Shown piece by piece: positions 39,890 through 47,939 of a stretch of DNA of 64,000 bases. A program made the translations under genes and the position numbers. Source of the stretch: Lachnospira pectinoschiza (GTDB taxonomy: Bacteria; Bacillota; Clostridia; Lachnospirales; Lachnospiraceae); assembly GCF_900103815.1 (NCBI RefSeq), contig NZ_FNHZ01000004.1:62001-126000 (forward strand). Reading direction: 5' to 3'. How positions within the stretch are numbered: position 1 is the first letter of the stretch; each line of letters starts with the position of its first letter. Under the pieces are notes generated by a model. The model saw only the letters and a list, made by a program, of their open reading frames with translations. It made no database searches and was not told where the DNA came from.

Positions 39890-40070
39890 ATAACGGGGAA
39901 TTGCCTCATGAAAGTAAAGAAAAAAGCCCTTCTGCCATTAAGACAGAAGGACTTGAAATTACATAATAATCTTAATTTCTTTCCTCGGCGAGCGTTTAAC
40001 CTTTAACCTTACGGACTCACTGTCTTAGGGCAATAATATATGTTAATTAACAATAAGTTAATTACCAACG
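39890..40070 (-). promoter_or_regulatory. L10 leader RNA with attenuator
   Basis: The region matches the Firmicutes L10 leader layout. It has a conserved internal segment containing CGCTCGCCGAGG (minus strand, near 39985-39996), then a terminator: AGCCCTTCTG (39925-39934) with CAGAAGGACTT (39944-39954) and a T-run from 39925 to 39918. Binding of the L10-L12 complex is expected to favour termination. Confidence 0.8.
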
Positions 40071-40076
40071 TGTGAT

Positions 40077-40106
40077 AGTATACTATCAAAATATATAGGT
40101 TGTCAA
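40077..40106 (-). promoter_or_regulatory. Promoter of rplJL
   Basis: Minus-strand TTGACA (40101-40106), 18 bases, TATACT (40077-40082), overlapping the end of the rplA-rplJ gap. Confidence 0.75.
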
Positions 40107-40116
40107 GCGTTAAAAA

Positions 40117-40812
40117 TTAACCAACATACTTAGCTGTTGAAACCTTAACACCAGGACCCATTGTAGAAGTTAAAACTACACTTCTTAAATACTGACCCTT
40201 AAGTGTTGCTGGCTTAGCCTTAACGATTGCATCCATAATAGCCTGGAAGTTGTCTGATAACTGCTCTTCTGTGAAAGAAGCCTTACCAATTGGCACGTGA
40301 ATGATATTTGTCTTATCAAGACGGTACTCAATCTTACCAGCCTTGATATCATTAACAGCCTTTGTTACGTCCATAGTAACTGTACCAGCCTTAGGGTTTG
40401 GCATTAAGCCCTTAGGACCAAGTACTCTACCGAGACGACCAACAACACCCATCATATCAGGTGTAGCAACAACTACGTCAAAATCAAACCAACCATCGTT
40501 CTGGATCTTTGGAACTAATTCCTCAGCTCCTACGAAATCAGCGCCTGCTGCTAAAGCTTCATCAGCCTTTGCACCCTTAGCGAATACTAAAACCTTTACA
40601 GTCTTACCTGTTCCGTGTGGAAGAACAACAGCACCTCTGATCTGCTGCTCAGCGTGACGTCCGTCACAACCTGTTCTGATATGTGCTTCGATTGTCTCAT
40701 CAAACTTAGCAACTGCAGTCTTCTTAACTAATGAAACTGCTTCTGTTGCATCATATAATGTAGCGCGGTCAATATTCTTGGCTGCTTCTACATATTTCTT
40801 TCCTCTTTTCAT
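40117..40812 (-). CDS. rplA: 50S ribosomal protein L1
   Basis: L1 stalk protein of 231 aa involved in E-site tRNA release. [22 protein letters not shown] and [19 protein letters not shown] are signatures. It is the usual repressor of rplKA. Gap of 154 bases to rplK. Confidence 0.97.
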   Translation of the reverse strand: MKRGKKYVEAAKNIDRATLYDATEAVSLVKKTAVAKFDETIEAHIRTGCDGRHAEQQIRGAVVLPHGTGKTVKVLVFAKGAKADEALAAGADFVGAEELVPKIQNDGWFDFDVVVATPDMMGVVGRLGRVLGPKGLMPNPKAGTVTMDVTKAVNDIKAGKIEYRLDKTNIIHVPIGKASFTEEQLSDNFQAIMDAIVKAKPATLKGQYLRSVVLTSTMGPGVKVSTAKYVG

Positions 40813-40966
40813 TATATAAACCTCCTAGTGGTAATAACGGAAGGATTAACTTTCCTCCCACATATATCGGTATGTGATATATGTTGTATTTTGCTCCTGC
40901 AATTCACATAAAGTGATAAAGAGCTGTTTCTAAATAGCTTGTGTAAGTTTGTTAACTAAAGACTAA

Positions 40967-41392
40967 TTAGTCCTCTACAACAATACCCATACTCTTAGCT
41001 GTTCCTTCGATCATTGAAGTAGCTGCTTCAATTGATGCAGCATTTAAATCTGGCATCTTAAGCTCTGCGATCTTCTGAACTTCAGATCTCTTAATTGTAG
41101 CAACCTTAGTCTTGTTAGGTACGCCTGAACCTGACTTAATGTTGCAAGCCTTCTTAAGAAGAACTGCTGCTGGTGGTGTCTTTGTAATAAAACTAAAGCT
41201 TCTATCAGCATAAACAGTAATTACTACAGGGATGATTAAATCGCCCTGATCTGCTGTCTTTGCGTTGAACTGCTTAGTAAATTCTACGATATTAACTCCG
41301 TGCTGACCAAGTGCTGGACCAACTGGTGGTGCTGGTGTTGCCTTGCCTGCAGGGATCTGTAATTTAATATAACCTGTTACTTTCTTTGCCAT
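40967..41392 (-). CDS. rplK: 50S ribosomal protein L11
   Basis: GTPase-centre protein of 141 aa that binds the thiostrepton region of 23S r[28 protein letters not shown] is the N-terminal signature and [12 protein letters not shown] is also typical. Start after AGGAGGTGCCACT. Confidence 0.97.
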   Translation of the reverse strand: MAKKVTGYIKLQIPAGKATPAPPVGPALGQHGVNIVEFTKQFNAKTADQGDLIIPVVITVYADRSFSFITKTPPAAVLLKKACNIKSGSGVPNKTKVATIKRSEVQKIAELKMPDLNAASIEAATSMIEGTAKSMGIVVED

Positions 41393-41531
41393 AGTGGCAC
41401 CTCCTAAAAATAATGTGGTAATTGGCGACCGCTATAATCTTTAACTTAAGAATATAAGTACTATGAAACATCTTATATTCTGCGGTCTCCCACGCCCGAA
41501 ATAGGCTGTCTACCCATGTAGACCTTAATTG
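41393..41531 (-). promoter_or_regulatory. Structured leader upstream of rplK
   Basis: In the nusG-rplK spacer GACCGC and GCGGTC arms (about 41427-41490) enclose an AATATAAG/CTTATATT stem; a GTCTAC/GTAGAC hairpin precedes it near 41508-41523. L1 feedback on the rplK leader is known in other bacteria; here it is inferred. Confidence 0.4.
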
Positions 41532-42065
41532 TTACATTAATTTCACGTCTGTGAAATCAATTTCGACCGGTGTTTCACGACCGAACATCTCAACGTTAAT
41601 TGTAAGCACCTGCTTACCTTCGTTGATGCTAGTAATCTCTCCAATTGTATCTTCCCAAGCACCAGAAAGAATCATTACCTTATCTCCAACCTTGCCGTCA
41701 AACTGAACAGCTGGCTTTAATTCGCCAGTTGGAAGGTTGATACCTAGTGACTTGATTTCACTTGGAGTAAGTGGAACTGGTTTTGATCCAGGTCCAACAA
41801 ATCCTGTAACGCCTCTTGTGTTACGAACGACATACCAACTGTCATCATTCATAACCATTTTGATAAGGACATATCCAGGAAGCATCTTCTTTTGAGCAGT
41901 CTTCTTAGAGCCGTCCTTAACTTCGACTACAGTCTCGAGAGGAACGAGCACTTCTAGAATCTGGTCCTGAAGATTTCTGTTTTCAACTGTTTTTTCTATG
42001 TTGACTTTAACCTTATTCTCATATCCTGAATAAGTATGTACAACATACCATTTTGCTTCGTCCAT
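41532..42065 (-). CDS. nusG: Transcription elongation factor NusG
   Basis: Binds RNA polymerase and affects pausing and termination. The product is 177 aa with the N-terminal NGN domain (WYVVHTYSGYENKVKVNIEK) and C-terminal KOW domain (GDKVMILSGAWEDTIGEITSI). It lies between secE and rplK, its classical place. Confidence 0.97.
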   Translation of the reverse strand: MDEAKWYVVHTYSGYENKVKVNIEKTVENRNLQDQILEVLVPLETVVEVKDGSKKTAQKKMLPGYVLIKMVMNDDSWYVVRNTRGVTGFVGPGSKPVPLTPSEIKSLGINLPTGELKPAVQFDGKVGDKVMILSGAWEDTIGEITSINEGKQVLTINVEMFGRETPVEIDFTDVKLM

Positions 42066-42083
42066 TCTATCACCTTTTCCTTA

Positions 42084-42284
42084 TTATTTTACGATGAATT
42101 CAATACCAAAGCGGACTGCTAAATCCACTACTGCAATAATTACACCTAATAATACGGATACAAATAGAACTGAAACTGTCTCTCTTGTAAGAGTCTGACG
42201 ATCTGGCCAAACAATCTTAGAAAACTCTGCCTTTAATCCTTTAAACCAGCTCTTCTTCTGCTTTTTTTTCTTAGCTTCGCTCAT
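42084..42284 (-). CDS. secE: Preprotein translocase subunit SecE
   Basis: Short single-helix SecE of 66 aa typical of Gram-positives: a basic N-terminus (KKKKQKKSWFKGLKAEFSKIVWP), then one membrane helix (about 38-62). It clamps SecY. Between rpmG and nusG. Confidence 0.95.
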   Translation of the reverse strand: MSEAKKKKQKKSWFKGLKAEFSKIVWPDRQTLTRETVSVLFVSVLLGVIIAVVDLAVRFGIEFIVK

Positions 42285-42306
42285 AATTGCACCTCACTGT
42301 TTTAGA

Positions 42307-42456
42307 TTACTTTGTTTCCTTGTGTAATGTGTGTGACTTACAGAACTTGCAGTATTTCTTTGTTTCCATTCTGTCAGGATGTGTCTTCTTATCCTTAGTT
42401 GTGTTGTAGTTACGCTGTTTACACTCTGTACATGCCAATGTTATCTTAATACGCAC
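42307..42456 (-). CDS. rpmG: 50S ribosomal protein L33
   Basis: 49-residue protein beginning [17 protein letters not shown] from a GTG at 42456, after GGAGGTGGAAGTT. The two CxxC pairs (CTEC and CKFC) show the zinc-ribbon C+ form. It ends HTLHKETK. It is the first gene of the rpmG-secE-nusG unit. Confidence 0.95.
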   Translation of the reverse strand: MRIKITLACTECKQRNYNTTKDKKTHPDRMETKKYCKFCKSHTLHKETK

Positions 42457-42584
42457 AACTTCCACCTCCAATTTACTTAATTTTGTAGGTGTTTATAACA
42501 CCAATTGGTTGCTTAATTCCATGCCTAAATCTTAGGGTTATTAAATTCAGGGCATAAAAAAAAGACCTCTTCCATAGCCGTTCT

Positions 42585-42614
42585 AATATAGCATAGACAA
42601 AAGACAATAGTCAA
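42585..42614 (-). promoter_or_regulatory. Promoter of rpmG-secE-nusG
   Basis: Minus-strand TTGACT (42609-42614), 18 bases, TATATT (42585-42590). The leader of about 120 bases includes a T8 run and a GGTGTT/AACACC hairpin at 42488-42502. Confidence 0.7.
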
Positions 42615-42673
42615 CAACAAAATTAAAAAATATTCTTTTGATAAATTTTTATTATCTATTCTAAAAAAATAAC

Positions 42674-42702
42674 TTTACATTTTTATAGGACTATGGTACT
42701 AT
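42674..42702 (+). promoter_or_regulatory. Sigma-A-type promoter of the FliD-like gene
   Basis: TTTACA (42674-42679), 17 bases, TACTAT (42697-42702), divergent from rpmG. No sigma-28 match was found here. The leader of about 145 bases has no clear structure. Confidence 0.5.
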
Positions 42703-42851
42703 AAAATTATGATAAAGGGTAGTATAGTGTAAAATTTTACTACTAGGACGTGACTATTTTACTAAAGCAAGCGAATTTAATACATTTTAGAAGTAGGGAA
42801 AGGATTCCTATTACTTTCTTTATTGATTATACAGACAAGGAGGTGACTGTT

Positions 42852-44177
42852 ATGATCAGTAGCGTATACGATTACTATTTATCTCAGTATGGGCATAAGG
42901 CTAACTCTAAATACGACTCCCATACGAAAAACCAGCTAAAAACTACATATAATAAAGTTGTAAAGCATAACAGCCAGTCTCCAACCTATAAGACTGACAC
43001 CTCAGACGATGCGGTGAAGTATGCCATCGACTTAAAAGAGAATGCAAGAGAATTGAATAATATCGCCAACGAGCTATCAAACGCTGACGGAACAGGAATG
43101 AACTATAAAAAGACAGCCGTTTCCTCAAATCCAGAAGCCGTAGATGCTGTATTTATTGGTGATTCGAAATTAAATATAGAAGATTTGACTGTGTCTGTAG
43201 ATAAGATTGCCCAGAATCAGGTTAATATAGGTAATTATTTGCAGCCAAAGTCCAATTTGTTTGCCCCCGGGGATTATTCATTTGATTTAAATATTAATAA
43301 CATCACCTACGAATTCCAGTTTAGCATCTATGATAATGAAGCAACCATTGATGTTCAGGAAAATGTATCTAGGCTTATTAATAAATCAAACATCGGCTTA
43401 AGTTCCATGGTTTTAGAGGATAGTTTAGGAAACACCGCCCTAACCATTGAATCCAACGCCACCGGTTTTAAAGGCATAAAGCCAATTACCTTTAATATAG
43501 TAGCAAACACCGACACGGAAGATAACTTCAATATAGATACAGCTACTAGTATGGAAAATGCTACAAAAAACGAAAATCTAGTAAGAACCCTAGGCTTAGA
43601 TCGAATTTCCCAATTCCCATCTAATGCCTCATATACTATAAATGGCAGTCAAAGAGCAAGTCCTAATAATGACATAACCTATGACAAATCATTTATACTA
43701 AACCTTAAGACCGTCACGCAGGTGCCGGCTACTATAAGTCTTCTCGCTGATGCAGATTCCATTGCAGAAAGCATCGAGGAGCTGGTATCCGGCTACAACA
43801 ACTTGATTTCTGTAGCTACGGATGAAACCAATAATCAATTTGGTGGCAACGAGAAGCTACGTAAAGAGATACAGGCCATAGCAAGTTCCTATAAAGAACA
43901 GCTAGGTCAAAGCGGTCTTTCAGTAGATGACCAAGGTTTAATACGCGTAGACAAGGAGGAAATTGTTAAAAAGGCTCAAGAAGGCGATTTGAAAGACGTT
44001 TTTAATAGCCTCGATTCCTTTAAGAGTGATATCCAAAAGAAGGCCGAAGACATTTCCCTAGATCCAATGAACTACGTAAACAATAAAATAGTGGCTTATA
44101 AAAATCCACAAAGAACAACTACTGACCCGTATAACCTCTCTGCCTACACAGGCATGATGTTTAACGGTTATACGTAG
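42852..44177 (+). CDS. Flagellar filament cap-like protein (FliD family)
   Basis: 441 aa from the ATG at 42852, which follows AAGGAGGTGACTGTT; upstream in-frame codons lack a site. The N-terminus (MISSVYDYYLSQYG, then YDSHTKNQLKTTYNKVVKHN) is the pattern of a clostridial FliD-like capping protein. The centre has beta-rich segments and the C-terminal part a helical region (SIAESIEELVSGYNNLIS, about 325-345), as in FliD D0/D1. It would sit at the filament tip and help fold flagellin. It is shorter than many FliD proteins and lacks the clear classical N-terminal signature, so a second hook- or filament-associated role is possible. Its neighbourhood is flagellar. Confidence 0.6.
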   Translation: MISSVYDYYLSQYGHKANSKYDSHTKNQLKTTYNKVVKHNSQSPTYKTDTSDDAVKYAIDLKENARELNNIANELSNADGTGMNYKKTAVSSNPEAVDAVFIGDSKLNIEDLTVSVDKIAQNQVNIGNYLQPKSNLFAPGDYSFDLNINNITYEFQFSIYDNEATIDVQENVSRLINKSNIGLSSMVLEDSLGNTALTIESNATGFKGIKPITFNIVANTDTEDNFNIDTATSMENATKNENLVRTLGLDRISQFPSNASYTINGSQRASPNNDITYDKSFILNLKTVTQVPATISLLADADSIAESIEELVSGYNNLISVATDETNNQFGGNEKLRKEIQAIASSYKEQLGQSGLSVDDQGLIRVDKEEIVKKAQEGDLKDVFNSLDSFKSDIQKKAEDISLDPMNYVNNKIVAYKNPQRTTTDPYNLSAYTGMMFNGYT

Positions 44178-44210
44178 CGGCGAGTATAACCGTTAAGGAT
44201 TCGACTCGCC
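44161..44210 (+). repeat. Competing hairpins over the FliD-like stop codon
   Basis: TTAACGGTTATA (44161-44172) and TATAACCGTTAA (44185-44196) are perfect 12-bp arms that span the stop codon. GGCGAGT (44179-44185) can instead pair with ACTCGCC (44204-44210). The two pairings exclude each other. Confidence 0.55.
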
Positions 44211-44232
44211 AGCTCTATAGCACATCAAATGT

Positions 44233-44267
44233 AAAAGCGCTTATAGCCGATGTTATAAGCGCTTTTT
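44233..44267. terminator. Bidirectional terminator
   Basis: AAAAGCGCTTATA and TATAAGCGCTTTT with an 8-base loop and T/A runs on both sides, between the convergent FliD-like and 44291-44659 genes. Confidence 0.92.
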
Positions 44268-44290
44268 ATAATAAACTTTTTTCTTTTCCT

Positions 44291-44659
44291 TTAAGCAGCT
44301 GAAATCTTTAAATCAGCTTCTCTTTTAAAGTCCTCTACAAACTTTAAAATACCAGTGAAAGCCTCTACTCTAGCCTCATCATCTTCTTCCTTATTAGCCT
44401 TGTTAAGCTCAAGAACATAAGAGTTAACCTCGTCCTGATCAATAACCTCGCCGTTAGGATTAATCATATCCTGTGTAGAACCATAAATGCTAAAAATCCA
44501 GTAAAGACCCTTAAGGATGTGGTGCATATACTCATCTGTATCAGGTAACTTGTCACCAGAATACTCCTTAATAATGCGGCCAATAGCTGTAATTAACTTC
44601 TCGCAATATGGGCTAGCAGCCTGTAGTGCTTCAATCTGTTCCATTTCATAATTACTCAT
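44291..44659 (-). CDS. Unknown protein in the sigma-28 regulon
   Basis: 122 aa, soluble, acidic, mostly helical by eye, no signal peptide. I recognise no domain. It begins MSNYEMEQIEALQAASPYCEKLITAIG and has one central Tyr/Trp-rich segment (YMHHILKGLYWIFSIYG, about 44-60). The start follows AAGGAGGTTTACTT. The sequence upstream carries a sigma-28 promoter almost identical to those of three flagellin genes, so it is very probably a late flagellar gene: a chaperone, a secretion partner or a regulator of filament assembly are options. Its monocistronic placement beside the cap-like gene supports this. The function is not known. Confidence 0.7.
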   Translation of the reverse strand: MSNYEMEQIEALQAASPYCEKLITAIGRIIKEYSGDKLPDTDEYMHHILKGLYWIFSIYGSTQDMINPNGEVIDQDEVNSYVLELNKANKEEDDEARVEAFTGILKFVEDFKREADLKISAA

Positions 44660-44988
44660 AAGTAAACCTCCTTACTTGTATACCTACAGGCGTTTCTCCA
44701 CATGATACTGTAGGTAGGATGCCAGATATAAATCTGGCATAACCACTGAGATGTGCAACCGGTTTGTACCTACACCGGAGCAAGGATGGGACTTGAGAGC
44801 TTGTGATCCTTGTCCCCCTTAAATTTCATTGTTCCGTTAAGTTAAAGTTTCGATGCTAATTAGTTAATTAGCCCTGTGCTTTGTATATAGCTGGCGTCCG
44901 TACGCTAAATGCAATTTCGTCAAATCACATTCTATGGTACACGCGTAACTAAACTAGTCGACGCCAGCCCTACAGCACATCTGTAATA
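44660..44988 (-). promoter_or_regulatory. Long structured 5' leader of the 44291-44659 gene
   Basis: About 325 bases between the sigma-28 start site and the coding start, with GCCAGAT/ATCTGGC (about 44722-44739), ACAAGGAT/ATCCTTGT-type arms (about 44782-44815) and an outer CTGGCGTC/GACGCCAG stem (about 44891-44968). No open frame of note. Such length is unusual for a small flagellar gene. Confidence 0.5.
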
Positions 44989-45019
44989 TATATCGGAGCA
45001 AAGTTTCAAAACTTAACCC
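44989..45019 (-). promoter_or_regulatory. Sigma-28 promoter
   Basis: Minus-strand GGGTTAAG (45012-45019), 15 bases, CCGATATA (44989-44996). Same elements and spacing as the promoters of the first and third flagellin genes. Confidence 0.8.
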
Positions 45020-45129
45020 TTTCTAGAATTTCTTTTAAATTTTATGAAAATGTAGTCACCCCCGCCTAAATTCCATAAAAATAGCAGGTAGCCAAAGCCA
45101 CCTGCCTAAATCACAAATTTAATTTTTTA

Positions 45130-46521
45130 CTAGTTACAAGCCAAATACTTATCAATAATCTTAGCCTCGTCATGCTCTCCATTTTCCTTAGTAGGAAGAG
45201 CCTCCTGGCTAACAATAATCTTCTGGATCTCCCATCTGTAACCCTTCTTAGCATTGTACTTATCAATAAGATGTCTAAACTTAACCTCGCTATCCGACTT
45301 ATCAACAGGAACAATAATTGCCGTTAAAAGGTCTGCATACTTAACTACGCAAGTATCTGCAATGCCATTTAACTCAGATAACTGCTTGCATGTAACCCTC
45401 TTACTAATCTTCTCGCCTGTTGCAAGCTGGATAAGATCAGGATTAGTCTTATTAAGACGAAGACGACCATCCGCTGTAAACTCACCATAGTCCTTAGTGT
45501 GGTAAACCCCGCCATCTAAGGCCTTTGAAGTATACTCAGGGTCAGTCTCGTAACCCGCCATAATCATGTCACCGCCAATTAAGATTTCTCCATCCTCGGC
45601 AATTGTTGCATTTACACCATCATAAAGCTCAAAACCGTCCTCGTCAGCCCTGCCGATACCAATACAACCAGAAGTTTCAAGAGCACCATAGACTGTGTAG
45701 GCCTCAACCCCACGAGCCATCATGCTTTCAAGATACTTCTTAGGACACTTAGCCTCGCCAACGATAATCTTCTTTAACTCCTTATTATAGCCATTAACCC
45801 TTGTAAGATATCTAGCCATAGCCGGTGTAATAGGTAAAACCGTTGCATTGTAATAATATGTATCCGCATCAATATGTCTTAAGCCCCTGCCAACAGCAAC
45901 ACAAGCGCCATTTGCTAAAGGCCACATAAGTCCATAAAGCACTGCAAAGATTCTATGCATTGAAATAGGAGTAAGAACTACATCCTTAGTGTCACATGTT
46001 AACTTACTATTAACTGCATTCGCTGCTGCCACAAGGTTTTCTGATGTAAGTACCGCAGCCTTGTCGTACTCACCACCAGTTGCAGTAAACATTAAAATGT
46101 TACCCTCTCCCTGCTTTAAATCAAGCTTAAGACCTTCAACGCTGTCCTTCTCTGCATTCTTAATAATTCTGGCATCCTTATCTGCCAAAATGTACTGATT
46201 AGTTGAAGTAAGAATAAACTCCACACTAGCCTTAGCAAGCAAGCCCTTTCTTACCTGTGCAGGCAAGAAAAAATCTACCAAAACCACATCCTTACCAGAA
46301 ACCACAGTACCTAACATATTAACAATCCATCTATATGAAGATGGGCCATAAATTGCCACTCTCTGACCCTGGAAACGCTGCATATGAATAGCCTTTCTAA
46401 CCACATCATCAAAAAGCTGCTTGTAGCTCACCTCAAAAGTATCATAAATTATAGCTCGCTTTTCAGGCCATTTAGCCGCCGCTTCCTCTAAAAAATTATA
46501 AATAAAACAATCTTTATTCAT
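45130..46521 (-). CDS. Adenylate-forming (ANL) family protein, degenerate motifs
   Basis: 463 aa with the layout of an acyl-CoA/AMP ligase: A3-like FTATGGEYDKAAVLT (about 148-163), A5-like YGALETSG (about 277-284), A7-like YHTKDYGEF (about 340-348). The A10 position reads PTKENGEHDE where family members have a Gly-Lys whose Lys drives adenylation, so the catalytic Lys seems replaced by Glu. The A3 loop is also atypical. It may therefore bind substrate without full activity, or use another residue. It lies in the flagellar glycosylation region and might activate an acid that modifies the sugar; that is inferred. Monocistronic, divergent from the glycosyltransferase genes. Confidence 0.75.
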   Translation of the reverse strand: MNKDCFIYNFLEEAAAKWPEKRAIIYDTFEVSYKQLFDDVVRKAIHMQRFQGQRVAIYGPSSYRWIVNMLGTVVSGKDVVLVDFFLPAQVRKGLLAKASVEFILTSTNQYILADKDARIIKNAEKDSVEGLKLDLKQGEGNILMFTATGGEYDKAAVLTSENLVAAANAVNSKLTCDTKDVVLTPISMHRIFAVLYGLMWPLANGACVAVGRGLRHIDADTYYYNATVLPITPAMARYLTRVNGYNKELKKIIVGEAKCPKKYLESMMARGVEAYTVYGALETSGCIGIGRADEDGFELYDGVNATIAEDGEILIGGDMIMAGYETDPEYTSKALDGGVYHTKDYGEFTADGRLRLNKTNPDLIQLATGEKISKRVTCKQLSELNGIADTCVVKYADLLTAIIVPVDKSDSEVKFRHLIDKYNAKKGYRWEIQKIIVSQEALPTKENGEHDEAKIIDKYLACN

Positions 46522-46638
46522 AGCAAATTCCCCTTATTTTGCAATCATAATTACATTAAAAATAATATCACAACCACCCCCATTTTTCCATTATTGTTTT
46601 AAAGCTAGAACAAAAAAATAGGGCAGTCTTTAAGGAGA

Positions 46639-46667
46639 TTTACATATTCTTACGCTTTTGTTATAAT
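46639..46667 (+). promoter_or_regulatory. Promoter of the plus-strand glycosyltransferase pair
   Basis: TTTACA (46639-46644), 17 bases, perfect TATAAT (46662-46667), about 36 bases before the ATG. Confidence 0.75.
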
Positions 46668-46709
46668 ATTTAAAGAAATTATCGTGACCAAATAAAGAGA
46701 GAAAAGCTT

Positions 46710-47885
46710 ATGAAAATATTATTTTACAGATATGGAAGTATCTGCGAGCCAGATATCATTCACGGCTTCAAAAACCTAGGCTTTGAAGTCGAAGAAATTA
46801 ATATTGAAGTAACCAATAAAAATCTACTGCCTGCCCAGTGCGTAGAACAGGTATCAAAAGTCCTCTTGCCAGGAGGTTTTAGCTTTGTCTTTACCATAAA
46901 CTTCTTCCCTTGGCTATCGGATTTGTGCCAGATTCTAAAGCTGCGCTACATTAGCCTGATTGTGGATAGTCCCGTGCTAGAGCTATTTTCAAAATCCCTA
47001 TCCAACTCCTTTAACAGAGTCTTTCTCTTTGATTTAAGCCTATATAAGGACTTTGAAAATGAGAATCCAGGCCACATTTATCACACTCCCCTTTACGCTA
47101 ACACAGACCGTCTAGATAGCTATCTTGAGGGTGTCAGTGAAGCGCAAAAGGAGAAGTTTAGGGCAGACATTTCCTTTATTGGTTCAAGTTACGAAGAGAA
47201 AAACCCTTATAGTACCGCCAAATTTAGCGACTATTATAAGGGCTATCACGACGCCCTAATTGACGCCCAGCTAAACGTCTATGGGCTTAATTTCCTAGAC
47301 GAGGCGGCAAGCGAAGAATTTTGTGATTATTTTATTGAAAATGTAGACCATCTTTATCGTTTCCCACCAGACGCCAGAGAAGACAAGAAAGCCCTAGTTA
47401 CACAGGCGCACCTTAGTTACCGCGTGGCAGAAAAAGAAAGAAAACTAGCCTTAAATATGCTAGGGCAAAAATATAAATTAGATTTCTACACCCAAAGCTC
47501 CCTAAAGGACTTTAGAAATGTGAGATATAGAGGAAACGCCGGTAGCCTAGAGGAGATGCCAATAATTTTTAATCAGTCAAAGATTAATCTAAACTTCACC
47601 TCAAAAGCCATTAAAACCGGCATTCCACTAAGAGTCTTTGACATTTTAGGAAGCGGTGGTTTTCTTATTAGTAACTATCAAACGGAGCTTTTACAAGTTT
47701 TTGAAAATGGAAAAGACCTTGTAGTCTACGAGGACCTAGACCACTTAGTAGAGCTTTGCGGCTACTATTTAGAGCACGACGAAGAAAGAATAGAAATTGC
47801 AAAAAACGGACATGAAACTGTTAAAAAATATCACAATGTAACCACAAGACTTTTACAAATTATTGACCAAGCCTTTAGAGACTAG
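46710..47885 (+). CDS. DUF3880/CgeB-like glycosyltransferase, copy 1
   Basis: 391 aa, cytoplasmic. N-terminal DUF3880-type half (MKILFYRYGSICEPDIIHGFKNLGFEVEE) and C-terminal GT-B glycosyltransferase half. Shared family marks are ADISFIGS (about 150-157) and SKINLNFTSKAIKTGIPLRV followed by DILGSGGFLISN (about 288-325). CgeB of Bacillus modifies spore surface glycans. Here the flagellar setting argues for flagellin glycan assembly. Donor and acceptor are unknown. It is followed by copy 2 after 54 bases on the same strand. Confidence 0.8.
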   Translation: MKILFYRYGSICEPDIIHGFKNLGFEVEEINIEVTNKNLLPAQCVEQVSKVLLPGGFSFVFTINFFPWLSDLCQILKLRYISLIVDSPVLELFSKSLSNSFNRVFLFDLSLYKDFENENPGHIYHTPLYANTDRLDSYLEGVSEAQKEKFRADISFIGSSYEEKNPYSTAKFSDYYKGYHDALIDAQLNVYGLNFLDEAASEEFCDYFIENVDHLYRFPPDAREDKKALVTQAHLSYRVAEKERKLALNMLGQKYKLDFYTQSSLKDFRNVRYRGNAGSLEEMPIIFNQSKINLNFTSKAIKTGIPLRVFDILGSGGFLISNYQTELLQVFENGKDLVVYEDLDHLVELCGYYLEHDEERIEIAKNGHETVKKYHNVTTRLLQIIDQAFRD

Positions 47886-47939
47886 ATTAAAAAGGCTAAA
47901 AGCCAAGAAATAATTAAGCAACAAAGATTAGGGGATAGC

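Noticed and set aside
40862..40870. Another TATATCGG in the rplK-rplA gap
   Set aside because: No matching -35 at the proper distance, and the context is ribosomal.
42457..42660. A tRNA gene next to rpmG, as in some genomes
   Set aside because: No cloverleaf or T-loop sequence could be found. I saw no tRNA or rRNA gene anywhere in the window.
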